Shown one piece after another: positions 50,795 to 58,481 of a stretch of DNA of 64,000 nucleotides. The DNA lies in contig NZ_JADEVT010000002.1 in assembly GCF_030466625.1 (NCBI RefSeq), positions 1-64,000 on the forward strand, read 5' to 3'. The position numbers and the translations under genes are program-made. The notes under the pieces were generated by a model. That model was given only the letters and a program-made list of their open reading frames with translations. It did no database searches and was not told the DNA's origin. This stretch comes from Nocardioides sp. ChNu-153. GTDB taxonomy: Bacteria > Actinomycetota > Actinomycetes > Propionibacteriales > Nocardioidaceae. Position 1 is the stretch's first letter, and each line of letters opens with the position of its first letter.

Positions 50795-51661
50795 ATGACG
50801 GCCGAGTCCGACCTGCGCCGGTACCGCGAGCAGGCCATCCAGTTGCGGACGCAGATCAGCAAGGCGTCGGCGACCGTCGCCGACAAGCGGAAGAAGGCTG
50901 CCGCCGCTCGCGCTGCCGCCGACAAGACGAAGTCGGACGCCACAAGGCGGTCGAAGGCGCGCGAGGCCGAGTCGGCTGAGAAGGCAGCGAACGAAGGCGA
51001 GAAGAAGCGATCGTACCTGGAGAAGAAGCTCGCTGACGTCGAAAAGAAGATCGCCACGGCGCAGGGGAAGTACGACAAGGAGCAGCAGGCGAGCCAGAAG
51101 AAGGCGCTCGATGCGATCAAGAAGCAGAACGCGGCTGCTGCTCGCCAGTTCGCCCCACCTCGCCGCCTGGGTGATCCGCCGCGCGAACCCTTCGCTCCCG
51201 ATCGTCATCCCGGCGGTCTCTCGCCCCGCGCGTTCGAGCCCTTCGTATCGGAGAACGATGTCTTCCTGTCCTACGCGAGTGAGGACAAGGACGAAGTTGC
51301 GCGGCCCCTCAAGGGAGCGCTGGAAGCACGCGGTCTCTCTGTCTGGTTCGACGAGATCAAGATCAAGGGCGGTCTGAGCATCCGCCAAGAGATTGAGAAG
51401 GGGATTGCCCGCGCTCGGTTCGGCGTCGTCATCCTTTCGCCGGACTTCTTCGCCAAGCAGTGGACGCAGGCGGAACTCGATGCCCTGTTCAGCAAGAAGA
51501 CGAGTACTGGCGAAAACCTCATCCTGCCGGTCTGGCATCGAGTGACCAAGGATCAAGTGCACGCACAGTCGCCCCTGCTCGCTGGGATCTTGACTCTCAA
51601 CACCTCGCTGATGACCGTCGACGAGTTGGCGGACGCCCTGGCCGAGGCTGTCCGTCCGTAG
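50795..51661 (+). CDS. Coiled-coil TIR-domain protein (probable NADase effector)
   Basis: A 288-residue protein. Residues 5-115 are a Lys/Ala/Glu-rich coiled coil. The TIR domain starts at about residue 152: NDVFLSYASEDKDEVARPLKGALEARGLSVWFDEIKIKGGLSI. It has SPDFFAKQWTQAELDALF, with Glu227 at the position of the catalytic Glu of TIR NADases, and LPVWHRVTKDQV. Bacterial TIR effectors degrade NAD+ or make cyclic ADP-ribose signals after phage sensing. It is the last gene of the operon, 11 nt after the previous stop. Confidence 0.88.
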   Translation: MTAESDLRRYREQAIQLRTQISKASATVADKRKKAAAARAAADKTKSDATRRSKAREAESAEKAANEGEKKRSYLEKKLADVEKKIATAQGKYDKEQQASQKKALDAIKKQNAAAARQFAPPRRLGDPPREPFAPDRHPGGLSPRAFEPFVSENDVFLSYASEDKDEVARPLKGALEARGLSVWFDEIKIKGGLSIRQEIEKGIARARFGVVILSPDFFAKQWTQAELDALFSKKTSTGENLILPVWHRVTKDQVHAQSPLLAGILTLNTSLMTVDELADALAEAVRP

Positions 51662-51753
51662 TGTCGGTCTCGGCCCGTCCGGCTTAGTTTCGCGACGCGT
51701 ACCTGAGCGTCCCATACGAGCTCGACGTACCGGGCGACCCAGTACATCCGTGC

Positions 51754-52860
51754 TCACGAGCGCCGATGGACCGCTTCGAGCGCGTGGAGGTTCTTCTGAT
51801 CGGCGTCGGGCAACGCGTGGAGGTACTTCTGCGTCGTCTGGATCTGGTGGTGGCCCATCCGGTCCATAACCGACTCGAGGTCCGATCCGCCGGCCAGCAG
51901 CCAGGAAGCGTGCGCGTGGCGGAGGTCGTGGACGCGGACGGGGAAGTCGACGCCGCTGGCCTGCACTGCGGGAAGCCAGACGCGGGTTCGGAAGCTGTTT
52001 CGGGAGATCGGCGTCCCGACCTTGGTGGTGAACAGCAGGTCGTCGCGGCCGATCTCTTTGACACGCATGTGCTCGGCGATCGCATCGAGCCAAGCCTGGC
52101 GAACGCCGAAGGTGCGGGGTTCGTTGCTCTTCGGGTAGGGCTTGACGATGAAGCGCTCGCCGGTGGGGGAGTGGGCCTTCGAGGTCTCCACGATCGTCTC
52201 CTCCACGCTGATCGTGCGGCGCAGGAAGTCGATGTGGCGAGGCCGCAGCGCGATCAGCTCGCCCCAGCGCATGCCAGTCTCGATGAACGTCTCCAGCATC
52301 AGCCGGTACTGCACTGGCACCGCGGCGACGAGTCGCTCGAACTCCTCTGGCGTCAGGGTCCGCGACTTCCGCGCGATCACCTTCGGCAGCTCAGTGTGGT
52401 CGCACGGGTTGTAGACGAGGACCCGGTCGCGGACCGCCCGACGGAAGATCGAGGACAGGAAGACGTGGTACTTCTTGATCGAGCGCGGCGAGAGACCCTC
52501 GTCGTACGCCGTGGTCACCCAGTCCTGGATCACCATCGGCGAGATCTTGTTGAGCTTCTTCTTCCCGAACGCCGGATAGAACTGCTTGTTCAGGTAGGAG
52601 ACGTAGGAGGCCCGCGTCGTCACCTCGAGGTGCTTGTGGGGGAGCCACTCCTTCTCGACATAGTCGAAGAAGGTGTTCTCGCCCTGGCTCGCGTCGTGCC
52701 AGGAGCCGGACAGCACCCGCTGCTCCTCCCGGTGGGCAGCCCGCAGTGCCTCGCGGCGTGACGGGAACGATCCGGCCGACCGCTCGCGGCCGTCGGGGTC
52801 GCGGTAGCAGCCGGTGTAGGTGGTGCCGCGGGCACCGTGTCGTTCCTTGACCCAAGCCAT
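51754..52860 (-). CDS. int: Tyrosine recombinase (island integrase)
   Basis: A 368-residue integrase. The N-terminal part (TYTGCYRDPDGRERSAGSF) is the AP2-like arm-binding domain and the core-binding domain follows (FFDYVEKEWLPHKHLEVTTRASYVSYL). Catalytic residues are Arg in ETGMRWGELIAL, Lys in the beta hairpin, HDLRH (His-x-x-Arg), the His in MGHHQIQTT and the Tyr nucleophile in TQKYLHAL. The ATG has AGAGGT upstream. It lies at the right end, facing away from attR, and presumably recombines the tRNA-fMet sites. Confidence 0.95.
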   Translation of the reverse strand: MAWVKERHGARGTTYTGCYRDPDGRERSAGSFPSRREALRAAHREEQRVLSGSWHDASQGENTFFDYVEKEWLPHKHLEVTTRASYVSYLNKQFYPAFGKKKLNKISPMVIQDWVTTAYDEGLSPRSIKKYHVFLSSIFRRAVRDRVLVYNPCDHTELPKVIARKSRTLTPEEFERLVAAVPVQYRLMLETFIETGMRWGELIALRPRHIDFLRRTISVEETIVETSKAHSPTGERFIVKPYPKSNEPRTFGVRQAWLDAIAEHMRVKEIGRDDLLFTTKVGTPISRNSFRTRVWLPAVQASGVDFPVRVHDLRHAHASWLLAGGSDLESVMDRMGHHQIQTTQKYLHALPDADQKNLHALEAVHRRS

Positions 52861-52912
52861 CTGCGACCTCTTTCCTGGAGCGACCTCTTTCGCGGTGTAA
52901 GTCCACCTCCCT

Positions 52913-52941
52913 CGTCCGCAATTTGTCCGCAAACGTTGCCG
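52913..52941 (+). repeat. Right candidate integrase arm-type sites
   Basis: GTCCGCAA and TTGTCCGCAA in tandem followed by CGTTGCCG; 24 of 29 positions match the left block. It lies 53 nt upstream of the integrase start, so integrase binding could also repress its own gene. The rest of the 52942-53051 stretch holds no gene. Confidence 0.6.
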
Positions 52942-53051
52942 GATGGCGCTGGATCGACACGGACGGCAGTGGAATCAAAAGTGGCCTTTGACCTGCGAGT
53001 TTACGCGAATCTGCCGCTCAGCGACAGGTGCCGCGACACGCCGCGAGAACT

Positions 53052-53097
53052 GCTCATAACCCAGAGGTCGCAGGTTCAAATCCTGCCCCCGCTACAA
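53052..53097 (+). repeat. attR: 46-bp direct repeat (tRNA-fMet 3' fragment)
   Basis: Identical over 46 bp to the attL copy. The 5' half of a tRNA is absent here, so this is not a second tRNA gene. Confidence 0.95.
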
Positions 53098-53100
53098 GGT

Positions 53101-53135
53101 CCGGCCCGGGAATCGAACACGATTCCCCGGGCCGG
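53101..53135 (+). terminator. Ancestral tRNA-fMet terminator, displaced beyond attR
   Basis: CCGGCCCGGGAATCG (53101-53115) pairs with CGATTCCCCGGGCCGG (53120-53135) with one bulged base and a 4-nt loop. It begins 4 nt after attR, the place a tRNA terminator would hold in the uninserted chromosome. Confidence 0.7.
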
Positions 53136-53264
53136 AGTCATTTCCGGGGTCCGGATGTCCCCCCGCCCACCGCGGCTCCGGGCGCCGGCGTCCACCGCGC
53201 CGGGTCGGTCGCGCGCGGGTACCGGGGGTCCGCCCACCCGTCGTACCGACCGGAGGAACTCCCC

Positions 53265-54281
53265 GTGCTCGACAACACACCGCTCGACGTCCTGCTGGTG
53301 GTCGCCGGCGCGCTCGTCGTCCTCGGGGTCCTCGTCGACGCCCTGATGACGACCCTGTCGGTGTCGGCGGGCGCCGGGCCACTCACCAGTCGGGTCGTCG
53401 GGGTCTGCTGGCGTGTCGCCGTACGCCGGCACCGGCAGGACGACGAGTCGTCGTTCCTCACCGGGGTGGGGTCGGTCCTCCTCGTCGGCACGGTGCTGAC
53501 GTGGGTCCTGCTGCTGTGGACGGGATGGGCCCTGGTCCTCGCCGGGTCGGGCAGCGTGGTCGACTCCACGACCCGGGTCCCCGCGGGCGCGGCCGACGTC
53601 GTCTACTTCACCGGCTTCACGCTGTTCACCCTCGGCACGGGCGACTTCGTCGCCCACGACCCCGAGTGGCGGGAGGTGACGGCCCTCGCGAGCTTCTGCG
53701 GCCTCTTCATCGTCACCCTGGCGATCACCTACCTCATCTCCGTGGTGTCGGCGGTCGTCTCCCGGCGCGCCCTCGCCGTGCAGATCCACGCGCTGGGCGA
53801 CACCGCCCCCGAGATGGTCGCCCGCGCGTGGGTCGGCGACCGGTTCAGCGACATGTTCGAGCAGCAGCTGATCGGCCTCCTGCCGGCCGTCGCCACCTCG
53901 GCCGAGCAGCACCTCGCCTACCCGGCGCTCGACTACTTCCACTCGAGCCGCCCGGCGCTCGCGGCCCCGACCGCGGTGGCGCAGCTCGACGAGGCGCTGA
54001 CCGTCCTGACGCACGGCGTGCCGGAGACCGAGCGCCCGGACGCCAACGCGCTGCGGCCGTTGCGGTACGCCCTGAGCCGCTACCTCTCCGCCGCCGCCGA
54101 CTCGGGCTGGCCCCGTGACGTGGAGCCCCCGCCCGCGCCGTCACTGGAGACGCTGCGCGAGGCCGGGGTACCCCTCGTGGCGACGGAGATCCTCCGGGCC
54201 GCGCTGGACGCCGAGGCCGACCGCCGGGTGCGGTTGCACCGCCTCGTCCTCAGCGACGGCTGGTCCTGGCCCGTGCCCTGA
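53265..54281 (+). CDS. Two-helix potassium-channel family protein
   Basis: A 338-residue membrane protein. Helices are at VLLVVAGALVVLGVLVDALMTTL and GSVLLVGTVLTWVLLLWTGWALVLA. A pore loop follows (FTGFTLFTLGTGDFVAHDPEW, with TLGTGD in place of TVGYGD), then an inner helix ALASFCGLFIVTLAITYLISVVSAV. A cytosolic domain of about 170 residues follows. The GTG has GGAGG upstream. It is the first core gene after the island. Gly-Thr-Gly in the filter suggests altered ion selectivity. Confidence 0.85.
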   Translation: MLDNTPLDVLLVVAGALVVLGVLVDALMTTLSVSAGAGPLTSRVVGVCWRVAVRRHRQDDESSFLTGVGSVLLVGTVLTWVLLLWTGWALVLAGSGSVVDSTTRVPAGAADVVYFTGFTLFTLGTGDFVAHDPEWREVTALASFCGLFIVTLAITYLISVVSAVVSRRALAVQIHALGDTAPEMVARAWVGDRFSDMFEQQLIGLLPAVATSAEQHLAYPALDYFHSSRPALAAPTAVAQLDEALTVLTHGVPETERPDANALRPLRYALSRYLSAAADSGWPRDVEPPPAPSLETLREAGVPLVATEILRAALDAEADRRVRLHRLVLSDGWSWPVP

Positions 54282-54318
54282 CCGGCCGGCGCGGGCGCCG
54301 GTCGCCTCGTCGTCCCCG

Positions 54319-54984
54319 TCAGGGCTCGACGCGCAGCCCGATCCCGGCGGCGAGCAGCGGTGCCAGCGCCTCGAGCTGCTCGGGGGTGACGACAGCCCCG
54401 CCGAGGTCCATCGGCCCCTCGACCTCGCTGAGCGTGGCGCCCCGCAGGTCGACGTCACGCATCTCGCTGCGTCGTACGTCGAGACGCCCCACCCGCGTGC
54501 CGCTCAGGCGCACCCGCGACAGGCGGGCGTCGGCCAGGTCGAGCTCCTCCACGACACAGTCGGTGAGGGCGACGTCGACCAGCTCGGCGCCGCGCAGGTT
54601 GACGAAGCCGAGCTTGCAGCCGACGAGGTGCACCGAGCGCCAGCGTGACTCGTAGGCCTCCATCGAGCCGAGGCGCCCGGTCACCTCGACGTCGCGCCAC
54701 TGCCCCCGGGAGGCGCGCACCACCGTCAGGTCGACGCCCTCGAGCCCCACGCCGGTGAGGCGCGCGCCGCCCAGGTCGGTCTCGTGGGCGGCCAGGTCGC
54801 GCAGGCGGACGTCGGTCAGCACCGCCCCGTCGAGGTCGAGGTGCTCGACCCGGACCTCGCTGACCTGCATGGCCTCGAGGTCGGCGCGGGGCCGGAGGTC
54901 GTCGGCGGAGCCGTCGGCGAGCCGCTCCAGGTAGGGCGCCTCGATGCGGGGCGCCGCCACCGCGGCGCGGCGCCGCGCGCTCAC
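54319..54984 (-). CDS. Pentapeptide-repeat protein
   Basis: A 221-residue protein whose centre and C-terminus are degenerate pentapeptide repeats (LDGAVLTDVRLRDLA, LGGARLTGVGLEGVDLT, LRGAELVDVALTDC, LRGATLSEVEG). These form a right-handed quadrilateral beta helix. Some relatives mimic DNA and protect gyrase; nothing here proves that. The GTG start overlaps the PPOX stop (GTGA), so both genes are one leftward unit. Confidence 0.85.
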   Translation of the reverse strand: MSARRRAAVAAPRIEAPYLERLADGSADDLRPRADLEAMQVSEVRVEHLDLDGAVLTDVRLRDLAAHETDLGGARLTGVGLEGVDLTVVRASRGQWRDVEVTGRLGSMEAYESRWRSVHLVGCKLGFVNLRGAELVDVALTDCVVEELDLADARLSRVRLSGTRVGRLDVRRSEMRDVDLRGATLSEVEGPMDLGGAVVTPEQLEALAPLLAAGIGLRVEP

Positions 54985-55442
54985 GCGAGCCGCGCGGGGA
55001 AGCCGCCGGTCGCGACCGGGCTCCACCGGGTCGGCGTGATGCGGATGATCGACTTGCCCTGGTCGAGCATCGCCTGCCGGTACTCGTCCCAGTCCGGGTG
55101 CTCGCCCGCGATGTTGCGGAAGTACTCCACGAACGCGTCGAGCGCCTCCGGCACGTCGAGCACCTCGCTCGTGCCGTCGACCTGCACCCACGGGCCGTCC
55201 CACTCGTCGGAGAGCACCACGACGCTGGCCTCCGGGCGGCGACGGGCGTTGCGCGTCTTCGCCCGCTCCGGGTACGTCGAGATGACGATGCGCCCGGCGT
55301 CGTCGAGGCCGCCGGTGACGGGGGAGGCCTGCGGCGACCCGTCGGCACGCCGGGTCAGCAGCACCATGCGGTGGCGCGGGCGCACGAAGTCCTGCAGGGC
55401 GGCGAGGTCGACGTCGGTGGTGGTGGCGATGGTGCGGGGCAC
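54981..55442 (-). CDS. PPOX-class F420/flavin-dependent oxidoreductase
   Basis: A 153-residue split-barrel protein of the PPOX/FDOR-B type: LAALQDFVRPRHRMVLLTRRADGSPQASPVTGGLDDAGRIVISTYPERAKTRNARRRPEASVVVLSDEWDGPWVQVDG. KTRNARRRPEAS is the usual cofactor-phosphate-binding stretch, and EYFRNIAGEHPDWDEYRQAM is typical of the F420-dependent group. Substrate unknown. The GTG has GAGGAG upstream. Confidence 0.88.
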   Translation of the reverse strand: MPRTIATTTDVDLAALQDFVRPRHRMVLLTRRADGSPQASPVTGGLDDAGRIVISTYPERAKTRNARRRPEASVVVLSDEWDGPWVQVDGTSEVLDVPEALDAFVEYFRNIAGEHPDWDEYRQAMLDQGKSIIRITPTRWSPVATGGFPARLA

Positions 55443-55494
55443 GGCGCGGCTCCTCGGAAGGGTTGGCGGGGACCCTGCGATCCTGCCAGGCCCC

Positions 55495-57833
55495 TCAGCG
55501 CGCCAGCACGGCCAGGATCCGGTCGTGCAGCGCCGGCGGCAGCGCACCGGCGCGCTCGCGCACGTCGAGGCCGTGGTGCTCCGCCAGCCCCAGGAGGTCG
55601 CGGGCCCGGTCCTCGTCGGGCGCCCCGCCCTCACCGGTCAGCAGCATCACGCCCGCCGTGAACGCCGCCTGCGCGTGACCGCGGTCCGCGGCCCGCTCGT
55701 ACAGCTCCACCGCACGAGCGGCGTCGGCCGGCACCCCGCGTCCGGTGGCGTGCATCGCCGCGAGGTTGTGCAGCGCCCGGGGATGGTCCTGCGCTGCCGC
55801 CTGCTCGAGGTGCTCCAGGGCGAGACGCGGGTCCCGCTCGACGCCCTGGCCCGTCCCGTGGAGCACCGAGAGCTCGAAGTGGGCGTCCGCGTTGCCCCGT
55901 CCCGCGGCCGTGCGGTGGTCCGTCGCGGCGGCCGCGGCGTCCTGCGGGTAGCCCCAGCCCTTGAACCGCATCCACCCGCGCAGCACGTGCGCGCGCCCGT
56001 CGGCGTCGTCGGCCACGAGCTGCTCGACGCGCGTGACGGCGTGGCGGGGGTCGCCGGTCCCGGCGAAGTAGGTCTCGCGCACCCAGCCGAGGGCCCCGTC
56101 GCGCGAGCCCGCGGCGTCGGCTCGTTGGTACGCCGCGATCGCCCGCGCCGGGTCGGGGGACCCGGTCCGCGGCGCGCGCCACCAGTCGCCCAGGTCGACC
56201 AGCGCCTCGCCGGTGCCGGCCCGCTCCCACAGCTCGACCAGGACGTCGGGTGCCTCGCCGGGCAGGAGGCCGATGAGGTGCTCGGAGCGCTCGAAGCAGC
56301 CGCGCACCTCGCGGGCCGCGGCGAGCAGCTCCGTGGGGGAGGTGTGCTCGCCGTTGAGCGCCTGCACCGCCCGGGCGTACGTCGGGCTGCCGCCGCGCGG
56401 GACGGTGCGCTGCGGGCGCGTCGCCCCGGAGGCCGCGGGAGCCGGGCCCGCCGGGCCCGCCGGGCCCGCCGGGGCCGCCTCTGCCTGTCGACGGTCGTGC
56501 TCGGCGGCGTCCCAGATCAAGTTGCCGGCCGGGTTGCGGAGGAACGCGGTGCGCCCGCCCGACCACACGGCGCGGAACCCGACGGGGAGCCCCAGGTAGC
56601 GGGTGAGCTCGGGTCGGCGCCGCCAGACCTCCTTCGCCGCCAGCACCTCGACGTCGGCGCTCGGGGTGGGCGAGGTGCCGACGTACCACCCGGAGTCGGG
56701 GTGCTCGCCCGGCTGACGGCGCAGCAGGTGGACCTCGGGGGCCTCGAGGGACCCCGGCTCGACCGCGACGGTCCGCAGGAAGTTGACGGAGTCCCGCTGC
56801 GCGCGGCAGAAGCCCACCATCTCGACCTGCTGGCGCATCACCTCGAGCGCGGGGTCCACGTTCCAGCTGGTCGCGTCCTCGACCCGACCGAGGTCGGAGG
56901 CGGCGACGCGCAGGCCGTCGCCCTCGCTGCTCCGGCTGAGCGCGGTCCACCAGAACCCGAACCAGATGCCGCGCCCGCCGGTGATGCGGTCGGCCGGCTG
57001 CCGGGTCCACGCGTCCACGAGCTGCTGGCCGAACGGGGCGAGCAACGGGGTCGTGCGCAGCCAGACGCGGGTGCCGTGGGCGTCGGCCTCGCACAGCACC
57101 GTGCCCTGCTGCGCGGCGGGCGGGGCCGGCGGGGCGGGAGGAGCCGGGGGGCTGGGGGAGCAGCGGACGCGGTGGTGGTCGTCGCGGGGGCAGGCGGGGC
57201 GGCGGGGGTCGGCGTACCGCTGGCCCACCAGCGCACGGCGTCGGCGTTCGGCGGGGGCCAGGGGTGCCGCGTGTTCGCGATCGGGTCCAGCGCGGTCACC
57301 TCCCCGTCGAGGCGCACCGCGACGTACCAGTGCCCGGGGCCCTGGTCGCGGTCCACCCCGACGAGCAGGTGGGTGGTGGGGTCGGCGTCGGCGAGCCGCG
57401 CCGCGACCTCGTCGGGCGTGGTCGGTCGCAACGGGCTGCCGACGAGGTCCTCGAGCTCGGCCTGGGTGGGCCCGGTCGGCTCGGCGGTGCCCCTCTCGCC
57501 GCCCCGCAGGACGCGGATCATCGCCGCCACGGCGGACGCGGCGTGGTTGAGCGGCCGCTCGGCCAGCGTCGCGAGGTCGCTGCGTCGGCCGTGCTGGTGG
57601 AAGTCGCGCATCTGCGCCGCGGTGAAGCACGACTCGCGGACGTAGACCGCCTGGTCGAGCCCCATGACGAGCTGCAGGCCGCCCCGCCCGGGGGTCCACA
57701 CGTGGAAGAGGCCCGCCGCGACGTCGGCGTGGCTGTGGGTCGCCACCTCGCCGGGCAGGAGGCCGAGCAGCCTCCCGGCCGCGGTCGCGTGGAGGGGGAA
57801 GTCGTCCGTCCAGTGGGTGTCGCGCTCAGGCAC
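55495..57833 (-). pseudogene. SEL1-repeat protein gene split by a frameshift
   Basis: The N-terminal frame starts at the GTG (VPERDTHWTDDFPLHATAAG), runs through WYVAVRLDGEVTALDPIANTRHPWPPPNADAVRWW and enters a Pro/Ala linker. A second frame continues from that linker as GTVLCEADAHGTRVWLRTTPLLAPFGQQLVDAW and on to at least four C-terminal SEL1 repeats (RGNADAHFELSVLHGTGQGV, DHPRALHNLAAMHATGRGV, GHAQAAFTAGVMLLTGEGG). Adding one C to the C6 run at 57146-57151 (complement) joins the two frames into about 779 residues. The N-terminal domain is unassigned. SEL1 repeats bind proteins. Either the gene is damaged or the base is a sequencing error. Confidence 0.7.
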
Positions 57834-57971
57834 GGAGCCCAGGGTGGTCCGCCGGGGCGGGCGCCAAACATCGGGCGACCAGCCGGGGCCGGTCCTTGTG
57901 AACGGGCCCGGGCGTGGGCATGCTGACACGAATCCCTCGCGGGAGTCCCTCTCAAGGAAGCAGGTGCGGCA

Positions 57972-58211
57972 ATGGGTTACGGGTTCGGTGGTTTCTTGCT
58001 GGTGGTGGGTCTCGTCCTCGCCCTCGCGGTGCAGGACCGGGTCGAGGCCGTCGACCTGACCATGGTCGGCTGGATCATGGCCGGTGTCGGGCTCCTCGTC
58101 ATCCTCCTGACCGCGCTGACGCTCAACCGTGGCGGCGGGGCGCGCTCGCGCACGACCGTCACCCACGCCGACGGCACGCAGAGCGTGCGCGACAGCCGCA
58201 CAGACATCTGA
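57972..58211 (+). CDS. DUF6458-family small membrane protein
   Basis: A 79-residue protein: MGYGFGGFLLVVGLVLALAVQDRVEAVDL, then a second helix (VGWIMAGVGLLVILLTALTL) and a polar tail (TTVTHADGTQSVRDSRTDI). This is the DUF6458 pattern of actinobacteria; its function is unknown. AAGGA lies upstream of the ATG. The abnormal G/C homopolymer patch starts 49 nt after its stop. Confidence 0.85.
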   Translation: MGYGFGGFLLVVGLVLALAVQDRVEAVDLTMVGWIMAGVGLLVILLTALTLNRGGGARSRTTVTHADGTQSVRDSRTDI

Positions 58212-58260
58212 CCGGACGGCACGACGGCACGCAGCACTCGACGGGGGGACGAAGCGCGGA

Positions 58261-58420
<160 letters not shown>

Positions 58421-58481
58421 TCCGGTGCGTCCGGGTGGTGGTCGGCGGTCGCCAGCGTTGGCCGGCGGTGGCCGGCGGCGC

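Larger units (their letters stand above)
37993..53097. mobile_element. Integrative island in tRNA-fMet, about 15 kb, with defence cargo
   Basis: A 46-bp sequence from the tRNA anticodon loop to 3 nt past its 3' end (37993-38038) is repeated perfectly at 53052-53097. Inside are a tyrosine integrase near the right end, candidate integrase arm repeats at both ends, a broken excisionase-like gene near the left end and about nine cargo genes. The DNA is visibly richer in A and T than the flanks. No phage structural, replication or conjugation gene is present, so it is a small integrative island, probably mobilised in trans. The cargo is dominated by conflict-system domains. Confidence 0.93.

Noticed and set aside
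41566..51661. Assignment of the operon to DISARM, BREX or a standard type I system.
   Set aside because: There is no DUF1998 (DrmB), PglZ, BrxL or HsdS-like gene; the PLD domain is fused to the helicase and the effectors are HEPN and TIR.
53052..53097. A second tRNA-fMet gene at the island's right end.
   Set aside because: Only the 3' part from the anticodon loop is present; the 5' acceptor and D arm are missing. It is attR.
37993..53097. The island as a prophage or conjugative element.
   Set aside because: No capsid, terminase, portal, replication, relaxase or type IV secretion gene is visible.
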